Assembly: GCF_900089955.1 (NCBI RefSeq)
Contig: NZ_FLQX01000159.1
Location: 1-64,000 of the forward strand
Source: Candidatus Accumulibacter aalborgensis
GTDB taxonomy: Bacteria > Pseudomonadota > Gammaproteobacteria > Burkholderiales > Rhodocyclaceae
Direction of reading: 5' to 3'
DNA: 64,000 bases
This document shows positions 16,349 to 24,682 of this stretch, piece after piece. A model generated the notes under the pieces. That model ran no database searches. It was given only the letters and a program-made list of their open reading frames with translations, and was not told the origin of the DNA. Each line of letters starts with the position of its first letter. Positions within the stretch are counted from its first letter, which is position 1. A program made the position numbers and the translations under genes.

Positions 16349-16746
16349 TTCTGCTTGACACCAATATCTGCATTTACATCATCAACACCAGACCGCCCGA
16401 AGTGCTGGCGCGTTTTCATCAGTACCGACTGGGTGACATCGGGCTGTCGAGTGTGGTGGCTGCGGAACTTGCCTTTGGCGTTGCCAAAAGCGCCTCGGTG
16501 CGCAATCGCCAGGCGCTGGAAATGTTTCTGGCTCCGCTGGAAGTCCTCCCTTTTGATAGGGCGGCCATGTGGGCTTATGGTGATTTGCGCGCTGACCTGG
16601 AGCGCCGGGGGGAACCGATTGGCTCCCTGGACACCCTGATTGCTGCGCACGCACTGAGCGTCAATGCCGTGCTGGTCACCAACAACACTCGCGAGTTTTC
16701 CAAAGTCCGGGGCCTGCAACTGGAAAACTGGGCGGCTACCGAATGA
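16345..16746 (+). CDS. vapC: VapC-type toxin (PIN-domain RNase)
   Basis: The 133-residue PIN-domain ribonuclease opens with MILLDTNICIYII (first catalytic Asp). It has the conserved Glu in SSVVAAELAFGV and the Asp pair region IGSLDTLIAAHAL, followed by LVTNNTREFSKV. The order matches plasmid-borne MvpT/VapC proteins that cut initiator tRNA or other RNAs. All acidic residues are present, so it should be active. Its stop overlaps the start of the DUF1156 methylase by four bases. That overlap couples toxin translation to methylase translation, which is unusual for a stand-alone toxin-antitoxin module. Confidence 0.93.
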   Translation: MILLDTNICIYIINTRPPEVLARFHQYRLGDIGLSSVVAAELAFGVAKSASVRNRQALEMFLAPLEVLPFDRAAMWAYGDLRADLERRGEPIGSLDTLIAAHALSVNAVLVTNNTREFSKVRGLQLENWAATE

Positions 16747-19616
16747 GCACCTTCATTGAAACGCAGTTCCCCATCGCCCGCCTTTCGGCCGAGTCGTACA
16801 AGGAGCGCAAGGCAAATAATGGTCAGACGCTCACCCGTCTGGGTAAATGGTGGGGGCGCAAGCCGCTGATTCTCGTCCGGGCAGCCATTCTCGGCATGCT
16901 GATGCCGGCATCCAGCGATGCACGGAAAGACCGTGAGATCTTCCTCCGGATTCTCACCATGGACGACGAAGGCGTATGGGAGCGCCTCAAGGAAAAAGGG
17001 GCAGGTGTGCCGTGGCGCCACGAAGATCCCGACATAAGCCGGAGGAGCTTCGATGCGCTGTCCTACGCAGAGCGACTGCGTTACTGCGAACGGCCGGAGA
17101 ACATCCCCGGTCCGACGCTGGCAGCCTGGAGGGAGATCAACGCCCACCTCGGCACCACCGCCACGAGCCTTGGCGAACTGGTCGAACAACTTGGTCAGCG
17201 TACGTTCGGCCACACGCCGCGCGTCGGAGACAGCTTCTGCGGCGGTGGCTCCATCCCTTTCGAGGCGGCGCGCATCGGATGCAATGCTTTCGGGTCCGAC
17301 CTCAACCCCGTTGCCGGACTGCTCACCTGGGCCAGCCTCAACCTGCTCGGCGGTGGCAGGGAAGTGCAGGAAGATGTCATGCGCGTGCAGGCGGAGGCCC
17401 TGGCTGTTGCCGACCGCCAGGTTACGGAATGGGGCATCGAGCACAACGCACTGGGTGAACGGGCCGACGCCTACCTCTACTGCGTGGAGGTCAAGCCGGA
17501 GGGTTGCGATTACTTCATTCCGCTGGCGCCCAGTTGGCTCATTGGCGAGAAATCCAGGGTCGTGGCGCGCTGGATCCGTGTCGCCAACGCCGATTTTCTT
17601 GCGCCGGAGATCGCCGTGGTTTCAGATGCCGAACTGAAACGCTACAAGGAAAAGGAAGGGGCGACGGTGGCGGATAGCCGCGTCGTTGATCCCTTCGACG
17701 CCACCCGTACGTGGTCGGTGGAAGCCTTGCGCGGCCCGGAAGGTCTGCGACGCTGGAGCAACGACGACCTCGTGCCCCGCCCAGGTGATGTGTTTCAGGA
17801 ACGGCTTTACTGCATTCGCTGGGTAAAGACGGTGATCAGGAATGGCCGGCCCAAAGAAATCCGCCGCTATGCCGCCCCCGATGCGGCCGACCTTGCCCGC
17901 GAAGCCAAAGTGCTCGAACTGCTGCGCGAACGATTTGCCGACTGGCAACGCGAGGGCTTCATCCCGTCCAGGGCGATTCCTGAAAGTGGCGCAGAAACCG
18001 ACCGCCTTTTCCGCGAACGCGGCTGGACCCACTGGCATCACCTCTTCACGCCGCGGCAGTTGTTGACGCATGGATTGCTGGGGGAATCTAGCCAACGCCT
18101 AGCTGTCTCGAAGCAAGCTTGCGTCGCATGCCTGCTTGGCCTTGGACGCATGGCGGACTGGAACGCTCGGCTCAGTGCCTGGATGTTTCACGCCGGGAAC
18201 GAGAAGGGTAATCAAGTATTCTATAACCAAGCTTTGAACTGTCATTTCAACTACGCTACAAGAGCGCTTAGCAAGTTGGGGGATACTTTTTCGATCCTTG
18301 CTGACGCCAGCGAAAACAACGTCGGTCTGCTTGGAAAGTTAACGCAAGCAGACGCCCGCGACCTCCGAGAAACCTGCGACCTGTGGATCACCGATCCGCC
18401 CTACGCCGACGCAGTCAATTACCACGAACTCGGCGACTTCTTCCTTGCCTGGTACGACAAGCAACTGGCCAGAGCCTTCCCCGAATGGACGCCCGATGCC
18501 CGCGCCGAACTCGCCGTGCGTGGTGATGGGGAGGACTTTCGTCGCTCAATGGTCGAAATTTACCGCAAACTCGCCCGCCACATGCCGGACAACGGCTTGC
18601 AGATGGTCATGTTCACCCATCAGAACCCGGCGGTCTGGGCCGATCTTGGCATGATCCTCTGGGCTGCTGGTCTCAAGGCTACCGCGGCCTGGACAATCAG
18701 CACCGAGACCGAAGCCGCCGGGATCAAGAAAGGCAACTACGTGCAAGGCACCGTCTGCCTGGTCCTGCGCAAGCGGATCGCCAGCGAGCCTGGTTTTCTC
18801 GACGAGGTCTATCCAATGGTCGAGGACGAAGTGAAACGCCAGATCGCGTCGATGCTGGCCCTCGACGAAGACGGCGAGCCCAACTTCAACGACGCCGACT
18901 ACCAACTCGCGGCCTACGCCGCGGCGCTCAAGGTACTCACCCAATATGGCAACCTCGATGGCAAGGACGTGGAGCACGAAGTCTTTGCCGTGCGCGCCAG
19001 GAACGAGAAAAGCGACTTCCAGACCGTCATCGAGCGCGCTCTTGGCATCGCCTGCGACACCCTCGTCCCGCGCGGGCTGGACACCTCGTGGCGCGAGCTG
19101 TCGCTCGTCGAGCGCTACTATCTGCGGGCGCTGGACATCGAGAGCCGGGGAGAGCGCCGCAAGGGTATGTATGAAGAGCTGGCGCGCGGCTTCGGCGTCA
19201 CCGACATCCGTCCCCTGCTGAAGAGCGACAAGGCCAACGGCACCCGTATGTTCACCCCCGCTGGCCTGGCAGCGAGCTTGCTTGCACCCGTCCTGGGAGC
19301 GGAGTCCAATCACGCGGCACTGCCGGCACGCCGTGGCCGCGTGGGTGCCGGCGCGCCCCACCCGTTTGCCGTTTCACCGCTGCGGCACCTGATGTTCGCC
19401 ATCCGCGAAACCGCTGCCGCCGACAACAGCCCGGAGCCTGGCCGGCAATACCTACGCGATACCTTTGGGCAAGGCTACTGGGGCAAACGTGAAGGCTTCG
19501 TCGCGCTACTCGAATGGCTTGCTGCGCTGGCCCACGCCGAGGGAATGAACGAATGGACCGCCGACTCGGAAGCCGCCCGCATCCTTGCCGGACGCCTGCG
19601 TAATGACCACGCCTGA
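16743..19616 (+). CDS. DUF1156-family DNA methylase (predicted N6-adenine)
   Basis: The 957-residue protein belongs to the DUF1156/COG1743 adenine-specific methylase family. The N-terminal DUF1156 segment includes FPIARLSAESYKERK and the LGKWWGRKPL motif (about residues 7-45). The SAM-binding motif I region is GDSFCGGGSIPFEAARIGC (about residue 160). The catalytic motif IV is DPPY at Asp551. It probably marks host DNA in a defence system with the DUF499 ATPase and the PLD helicase. The start overlaps vapC by four bases. Codon use changes between about 18085 and 18350, just before DPPY, to a more AT-rich style, as if a recombined block is present. Confidence 0.87.
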   Translation: MSTFIETQFPIARLSAESYKERKANNGQTLTRLGKWWGRKPLILVRAAILGMLMPASSDARKDREIFLRILTMDDEGVWERLKEKGAGVPWRHEDPDISRRSFDALSYAERLRYCERPENIPGPTLAAWREINAHLGTTATSLGELVEQLGQRTFGHTPRVGDSFCGGGSIPFEAARIGCNAFGSDLNPVAGLLTWASLNLLGGGREVQEDVMRVQAEALAVADRQVTEWGIEHNALGERADAYLYCVEVKPEGCDYFIPLAPSWLIGEKSRVVARWIRVANADFLAPEIAVVSDAELKRYKEKEGATVADSRVVDPFDATRTWSVEALRGPEGLRRWSNDDLVPRPGDVFQERLYCIRWVKTVIRNGRPKEIRRYAAPDAADLAREAKVLELLRERFADWQREGFIPSRAIPESGAETDRLFRERGWTHWHHLFTPRQLLTHGLLGESSQRLAVSKQACVACLLGLGRMADWNARLSAWMFHAGNEKGNQVFYNQALNCHFNYATRALSKLGDTFSILADASENNVGLLGKLTQADARDLRETCDLWITDPPYADAVNYHELGDFFLAWYDKQLARAFPEWTPDARAELAVRGDGEDFRRSMVEIYRKLARHMPDNGLQMVMFTHQNPAVWADLGMILWAAGLKATAAWTISTETEAAGIKKGNYVQGTVCLVLRKRIASEPGFLDEVYPMVEDEVKRQIASMLALDEDGEPNFNDADYQLAAYAAALKVLTQYGNLDGKDVEHEVFAVRARNEKSDFQTVIERALGIACDTLVPRGLDTSWRELSLVERYYLRALDIESRGERRKGMYEELARGFGVTDIRPLLKSDKANGTRMFTPAGLAASLLAPVLGAESNHAALPARRGRVGAGAPHPFAVSPLRHLMFAIRETAAADNSPEPGRQYLRDTFGQGYWGKREGFVALLEWLAALAHAEGMNEWTADSEAARILAGRLRNDHA

Positions 19617-19651
19617 TGTGACCCATCCCAGCCTGCTCAAAGGAGACCCAC

Positions 19652-19906
19652 ATGACGCAAGTAACCCTTGACCTGCCCGAATCGGCATTCGCCACCTTGC
19701 ATCAAGCGCCCAAGGAATTTGCGCAGGAGATGCGCGTCGCCGCCGCCGTCAAATGGTATGAACTCGGCCGGCTTTCCCAAGGCCGCGCCGCCGAGATCGC
19801 GGGCCTGACTCGGGCGGGTTTCATTGATGCCCTCTCGCGCTATAAGGTCAGCCCTTTCCAATACACGGCGGAGGAAGTCAGCGAGGAACTGCGCGATGCG
19901 GATTGA
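19652..19906 (+). CDS. UPF0175-family putative antitoxin
   Basis: The 84-residue protein matches UPF0175: an opening beta strand (QVTLDLPESAF), then AAAVKWYELGRLSQGRAAEIAGLTRAGFIDALSRY, a helix-turn-helix-like core. UPF0175 genes are regularly followed by DUF3368 PIN-like genes, and the pair is regarded as a probable toxin-antitoxin system. A strong ribosome site (AAGGAG) precedes the ATG. It overlaps the next gene by 11 bases. It sits 35 bases after the methylase gene. Confidence 0.85.
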   Translation: MTQVTLDLPESAFATLHQAPKEFAQEMRVAAAVKWYELGRLSQGRAAEIAGLTRAGFIDALSRYKVSPFQYTAEEVSEELRDAD

Positions 19907-20381
19907 TGCGGTGGTGATCAACGCCTCACCGTTGATCACGCTGTTCCGTAGTGGCCAGGGTGGCTTGTTGCCGAGCTTGTTCAAGCACATCGTGGTGCCG
20001 GAAGCCGTATGGCGGGAAGTGGTCGTGCAGGGGCAGGGAGACCGCGCCGCGCGAGAGCTGAGTGAGCAATCCTGGCCAGTGCGTGCGGACGTTGTGAGTT
20101 CGCCTCGGGTTGCCGCATGGGATCTCGGCGCTGGCGAGACGGCGGTCTTGAGCCATGCGCTGGCAAACCCGCCGCTGCGCGCCGTGATTGATGATATGGA
20201 CGCCCGGCGCTGTGCTCGGACGCTGGGAATTCCGATGCTGGGTACGGGCGGGTTGTTGGTACTCGCCAAACGTCGCGGTTTGCTGACTTCTGTCGGCGAC
20301 GGAATCGAAAAACTGCGAAATTCGGGGTTGTGGCTTTCCGACGACATCGTTCGGATTCTGAAAACCCAGGCGGGCGAATAG
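19896..20381 (+). CDS. DUF3368 PIN-like putative toxin
   Basis: The 161-residue protein is a DUF3368 PIN-like ribonuclease. It has VINASPLITL at the N-terminus, where Asn-Ala-Ser replaces the usual Asp-x-Ser/Asn. It also has VVPEAVWREVV, LGAGETAVLSHAL (acidic) and VIDDMDARRCARTLGI (two Asp). It would be the toxin partner of the UPF0175 protein. With VapBC this makes two toxin-antitoxin-like pairs flanking the methylase gene. The start overlaps the preceding gene, and a 61-base gap separates it from the helicase gene. Confidence 0.85.
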   Translation: MRIDAVVINASPLITLFRSGQGGLLPSLFKHIVVPEAVWREVVVQGQGDRAARELSEQSWPVRADVVSSPRVAAWDLGAGETAVLSHALANPPLRAVIDDMDARRCARTLGIPMLGTGGLLVLAKRRGLLTSVGDGIEKLRNSGLWLSDDIVRILKTQAGE

Positions 20382-20442
20382 GATGCGTCGACCTTGGCCT
20401 TCCATGACGGTTTGGCATTGACCTTCAGCCCTGCCTGTGCCA

Positions 20443-23238
20443 ATGCTCACGCGCCATTCCAGCCGCCGTAGCCGGCTCGACCAGACGGTCCTGAACCAGC
20501 GTCTGGACGGGGCCGTTGCCTACGACCGCATCGCCGGTTACTTTCGCTCCAGCTTGTTCGAGGTGGCCGGGGAAGCCATCGCCAGTGTGGCGGGGCCGGT
20601 GCGCATCGTCTGCAACTCCGATCTCGATCCGCAAGACCTAATCACGGCGGCGGCGGCGCAAGCCGCGCTGCGCCGAAGCTGGTGTTCCGGCAAGCCAGAG
20701 GAAGCGCCACCCGCCGCACTGCCGCGTTACCGTGCCCTCTACGCAGCCCTGACCAGCAAGAAGGTTGAAGTGCGGGTGTTGCCCGATTCGGCGTTCGGCC
20801 TGATCCATGGCAAAGCCGGGGTCGTGCGGCGTGCTGACGGATCGGCGACGGCTTTCTTGGGCAGCGTCAACGAAAGTGCATCGGCTTGGAAGCTGAACTA
20901 TGAGTTGCTGTGGGAAGACAGCGACCCGCAAACGATTGCGTGGGTGCAGGAGGAGTTCGATGCGCTGTGGAACGATGCCCGCGCCGTGGATCTCGCCTGT
21001 TGCCCGTTCATCGCGCAGGACGTACGGCGCATCATTGCACGGAAGGTCATCGAACCAGCGGACATCAAGGCTATCGCCGACCCCACCGGCGCCGCAGCCG
21101 CTGCTGCGGTGGAAACGCCGGTCTATCGTCGCGAACAAGGTCTCTGGCCGCACCAGAAGTATTTCGCCCACCTGGCCTTGGAACGGCACCGGCTAGGAGG
21201 TGCGCGTCTGGTTCTGGCCGATCAGGTCGGTCTGGGAAAAACCGTTCAGCTTGCGATGGCCGCGCTCCTGATGGCGCTCGACGAGCCTGACGGCGGCCCG
21301 ATTCTGGTCCTTGCCCCCAAGCCGCTTCTTCAGCAGTGGCAGGATGAGTTGATGGAACTGCTCCTGCTGCCTTCGGCCCGCTGGAATGGCCGCGCCTGGG
21401 TTGACGAGAACGATCTGGAATACCCGTCTGAAGGGGCGAAGTCGCTCGGCAAATGCCCGCGTCGAATCGGTCTGGTTTCGCAGGGTCTGGTGGTGCGCGG
21501 TCTGCCGGAAGCGATCAATCAACTGCTCGGCCGGCGCTACACCTGTGTCATCGTCGATGAAGCCCACCGCGCTCGCCGCCGCAAGGTGCCGAAGGTAGAC
21601 GCCGACGCCGATGAAGTCGACGAACGGGCCGACCCGAACAAGTTGATGGCGTTTCTGCGGCAGATCGGCCCGAAGACGAAAAGCATGCTGCTCGCCACCG
21701 CGACCCCGGTACAACTGCACCCGGTCGAGGCATGGGATCTGCTGCACGTTCTTTCCCACGGCAACGAGGGTGTGCTCGGCGGCTGGACGCATACCAGCCC
21801 CTGGTTTCAGCCGAGTCATTGCCTCGCCATCGCTACCGGCGATGCCGCAGTGCCAACGCGTGACGTGCGCGATGGCTGGCAATACGTTCGCGACCCGCTG
21901 CCGTCGCGGTTCGAAGATCCCGCATTCGACCGCATTCGCCGGAGCCTCGATGCCAGCGACACGCGCTGGCAATTCAGCCCCGAGAGTCTGGAAAAGCTGT
22001 CGCTCGCGATCCGCCGCGTCCAGCTTCAGAACCGCCTGCTCCCGCACTACGGCGAGAACTTCAATCCCTTGCTGCGCTGCATCGTGCGCCGAACCCGTGC
22101 CTATCTCGAAGCGACGATCAATCCGGCCACGGGCGCCTATCTCTTACCCAAGGTCGCGGTGAAGCTGTTTGGCGAGGAAGACCAGGGCGCTCTCGCTCTC
22201 GGTGGCTACCTGCGCGAAGCGTATCAGGAGGCGGAAGCGTTTTCGTTGCTCCTCCAGCAACGGGTCAAAGGGGCGGGTTTTTTCAAGACGCTGTTGTTGC
22301 GGCGCATGGGCAGCTCGATGGAAGCGGGGCGCCGCACCGTGAGCAAACTCCTTGGCGAAGAACCCGACACCCCCGATGACGAGGATGAAGATGATGCCGA
22401 AGAAGAAACGCCTGCTCAGGTTGGCCGACCACCTCAGGGCAGCAGCGATTTCAAGAACTTTACTGATGGGGAATTGAAATCGCTACGCCGCTGCCTCGAC
22501 CTGCTGAAACAGGGCGGCAATAACGACCCGAAGTTGGAAGCACTGATCGGCTATCTTCGCGGTACCCATCCAGGTGTCACGCGTCGCTGGCTTGATCTCG
22601 GTTGCATCCTGTTCTCGCAGTATTACGACACGGTGCGCTGGATCGGCGATGAACTGGCAAGACGCGCCGAGTTTGCCGGGATGGAAATAGGGCTTTACGC
22701 GGGAAGCAACCGCTCAGGCGTCTGGCGCGAAGGCAGGTTCCAGCGCTGCGGGCGAGAAGTACTCAAGGCGCGTGTCAGGGCCGGAGAACTCAAGCTGCTG
22801 CTGGGAACGGATGCGGCTTCCGAGGGCTTGAATCTGCAACGACTCGGGACGCTGATCAATATCGACCTGCCGTGGAACCCGACGCGCCTGGAGCAGCGGA
22901 AGGGCCGTATCCAGCGCATCGGCCAGGCCCGTAGCGAAATCTGGATCGCCAATCTGCGTTACCGCGACTCCGTGGAAGACCGAGTGCATCAGGTGTTGGC
23001 CGACCGGCTGGAATCCATCCATCAACTCTTCGGCCAGATCCCTGACACATTGGAAGATGTGTGGGTCAAGATTGCGCTGGATGAGGAACAGGAAGCCCAG
23101 CAGCTTATCGATCGAGCCGCGGCTACCCGCAATCCGTTTGATGCGAAATACAGCAAGGTTGAGGATGCCGATTGGGAAAGCTGCTCTTTGGTTCTTGATC
23201 CTCAAGCGGTGAAGGAGCAGCTTTGTCGGGGGTGGTGA
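20443..23238 (+). CDS. PLD-domain SNF2/SWI2-type helicase
   Basis: The 931-residue protein has an N-terminal phospholipase-D-like domain: GYFRSSLFEVAGEAI, then the HxK residues in LIHGKAGV (His122) with GSVNESASAW. The superfamily 2 motor follows: Walker A in ADQVGLGKT (about 260-267), DEAH in VIVDEAHRARR (Asp372), LLATATPVQLHP, and motif VI QRKGRIQRIGQ (about 818). An acidic spacer of Asp/Glu lies near residue 650. This is the helicase of the DUF499/DUF1156 locus and probably its effector or translocase. A GTG two codons upstream is an alternative start; no ribosome site decides between them. It ends the island's first operon. Confidence 0.88.
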   Translation: MLTRHSSRRSRLDQTVLNQRLDGAVAYDRIAGYFRSSLFEVAGEAIASVAGPVRIVCNSDLDPQDLITAAAAQAALRRSWCSGKPEEAPPAALPRYRALYAALTSKKVEVRVLPDSAFGLIHGKAGVVRRADGSATAFLGSVNESASAWKLNYELLWEDSDPQTIAWVQEEFDALWNDARAVDLACCPFIAQDVRRIIARKVIEPADIKAIADPTGAAAAAAVETPVYRREQGLWPHQKYFAHLALERHRLGGARLVLADQVGLGKTVQLAMAALLMALDEPDGGPILVLAPKPLLQQWQDELMELLLLPSARWNGRAWVDENDLEYPSEGAKSLGKCPRRIGLVSQGLVVRGLPEAINQLLGRRYTCVIVDEAHRARRRKVPKVDADADEVDERADPNKLMAFLRQIGPKTKSMLLATATPVQLHPVEAWDLLHVLSHGNEGVLGGWTHTSPWFQPSHCLAIATGDAAVPTRDVRDGWQYVRDPLPSRFEDPAFDRIRRSLDASDTRWQFSPESLEKLSLAIRRVQLQNRLLPHYGENFNPLLRCIVRRTRAYLEATINPATGAYLLPKVAVKLFGEEDQGALALGGYLREAYQEAEAFSLLLQQRVKGAGFFKTLLLRRMGSSMEAGRRTVSKLLGEEPDTPDDEDEDDAEEETPAQVGRPPQGSSDFKNFTDGELKSLRRCLDLLKQGGNNDPKLEALIGYLRGTHPGVTRRWLDLGCILFSQYYDTVRWIGDELARRAEFAGMEIGLYAGSNRSGVWREGRFQRCGREVLKARVRAGELKLLLGTDAASEGLNLQRLGTLINIDLPWNPTRLEQRKGRIQRIGQARSEIWIANLRYRDSVEDRVHQVLADRLESIHQLFGQIPDTLEDVWVKIALDEEQEAQQLIDRAAATRNPFDAKYSKVEDADWESCSLVLDPQAVKEQLCRGW

Positions 23239-23560
23239 TCTTGTGGTTACCATGATAACTTTACAAGATTCCCGCCACCATCGATGCGCAAACTGCGCTC
23301 GCTACCCCGACCACTCTACCGGAACTGCTGCTATCAAGTCTTTCAACATCAGATACGCCGGCTGGTTGCGCGCCAGTGTAACTTCCACGAGGTCTGCTCG
23401 TCGGATATGTCCTCGCCTTGCGTGGGCAAGCTGGTGAGCGAGCGTAAGTGGCAGAACAACAGATGCGCGCGATGTTCGCAGAGAGGTGAGGAATTGCTCA
23501 ACACCTTCTTAGTTTTTTCGCCTAGCATGCTCTATCTTTTCACCTGCGAAAGCTTGTGCC
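23239..23560. other. Junction between helicase and DUF262 genes
   Basis: This 322-base gap holds a decayed minus-strand gene fragment (listed separately) and, to its right, a lower-GC stretch that must contain the promoter of the DUF262-HEPN pair. No clear promoter hexamers or terminator were identified. Confidence 0.5.
23260..23460 (-). pseudogene. Decayed copy of the recombinase-associated helix-turn-helix gene
   Basis: Translating the minus strand here gives LVEVTLARNQPAYLMLKDL followed by IAAVPVEWSG and a stop. It lines up codon for codon with IVEAILAGKQPASLTLKDL...MAPFPVEWAG encoded at 25557-25868. DNA similarity continues for about 150 bases. The N-terminal part is unrecognisable and no start is present. 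It is a broken homologue of the gene that lies on the other side of the DUF262-HEPN pair. Confidence 0.65.
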
Positions 23561-24682
23561 ATGCCATTGTCTGATGAGATCGAAACCCGACGACGCGCCA
23601 TAAAGACTGATTCATATGCCATGTCGATCGGGGAGATCATGAATCTCTACAGTTCGAAAGAGCTGAATATTAATCCAAACTTCCAACGAATGTTCCGCTG
23701 GAAGCCTGAGCAGAAAACGCGCTTTATCGAATCAATCCTACTTGGCATCCCCATACCCTCGATCTTCGTTTCTCAGGGTGAAGATGGTGTTTGGGATCTC
23801 ATCGACGGACTCCAGCGGCTGTCCACAGTCTTCGAGTTCGCGGGTATGTTGGTAGGTCTTGACAAACAGAATGCTCCACCGTCCAGACTCACGAAGGCGA
23901 AGTACCTACCGTCCCTAGAGAACAAAGTTTGGCAGAACGTCGACGATGAGAAAGATCCAGATAGCCTAACGCTTCGGCAGCGCATCGACATCAAGCGCGC
24001 CAAGATAGACATCAACATCATCATGCGCGAGAGCGACAGCGCCGCTAAGTATGATTTGTTCGAGAGGATAAATACAGGTGGCAGCAGACTATCGGAGCAA
24101 GAGGTTCGGAACTGCCTCCTGATCATGGCTAACGTCAAGTTTTTCAATGCCTTTGAAAAATTTGCCGAAAACCCTGACTTCGAAGAATGCATCGCTATCA
24201 CGGACCGCGCGAAGGAGGAGCGTTACGACTTGGAACTCGTAGCACGCTTTATCACCCTTCGTACGGCCGACATGCAAGTGGTACGGAGTCAGATGTTTGA
24301 CGTGGGCAACTTCCTCTCTGAGTCACTCGTCGAGATCGCCACAAGTACAATGGATCTCGCGCAGGAGCGCGAGGTGTTCGACCGTACCTTCAAGCTCATC
24401 AATGCGGCATTGGGAGCGAACGCCTTCCGCAGATACGATGCAGTTAAGGGTCGATTCCTGGGCATGTCGCAGGTCTCCGCTTTCGAGGCCATTGCTATCG
24501 GTCTCGGGCACAATATTTCTGCGTGGAACCCTGACGATCCCAATGAATATATCGAGTTTAAGCAACGCGTCGAAAGTATGTGGGAGAAGCAGGAGTTCAA
24601 GAACAAGCAGGGATCTGGAGTGCGCGGCACGGACCGCATCGTGAACATCATCCCGTTCGCTCGAACCCATTTCCAGCGATGA
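23561..24682 (+). CDS. DUF262-domain protein (GmrSD/ParB-like nuclease fold)
   Basis: The 373-residue protein starts with a DUF262 domain: SIGEIMNLYSSKELNINPNFQRMFRWKPEQK, SILLGIPIPSIFVSQ and the core motif LIDGLQRLST (Asp82, the [DE]GQQR-type motif with Leu at one position). DUF262 occurs in GmrSD type IV restriction enzymes and many uncharacterised defence genes, where this motif serves NTP binding or hydrolysis. The remainder is helical and lacks the C-terminal HNH (DUF1524) domain. It overlaps the HEPN gene by four bases, so the two form a functional pair. GC content is clearly lower than in the methylase island. Confidence 0.85.
   Translation: MPLSDEIETRRRAIKTDSYAMSIGEIMNLYSSKELNINPNFQRMFRWKPEQKTRFIESILLGIPIPSIFVSQGEDGVWDLIDGLQRLSTVFEFAGMLVGLDKQNAPPSRLTKAKYLPSLENKVWQNVDDEKDPDSLTLRQRIDIKRAKIDINIIMRESDSAAKYDLFERINTGGSRLSEQEVRNCLLIMANVKFFNAFEKFAENPDFEECIAITDRAKEERYDLELVARFITLRTADMQVVRSQMFDVGNFLSESLVEIATSTMDLAQEREVFDRTFKLINAALGANAFRRYDAVKGRFLGMSQVSAFEAIAIGLGHNISAWNPDDPNEYIEFKQRVESMWEKQEFKNKQGSGVRGTDRIVNIIPFARTHFQR

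Noticed and set aside
12255-23238. BREX, DISARM or type I restriction locus
   Set aside because: No PglZ, BrxC, DUF1998, HsdR or HsdS protein is present, and the methylase is of the DUF1156 type. The helicase with an N-terminal PLD domain also differs from HsdR.
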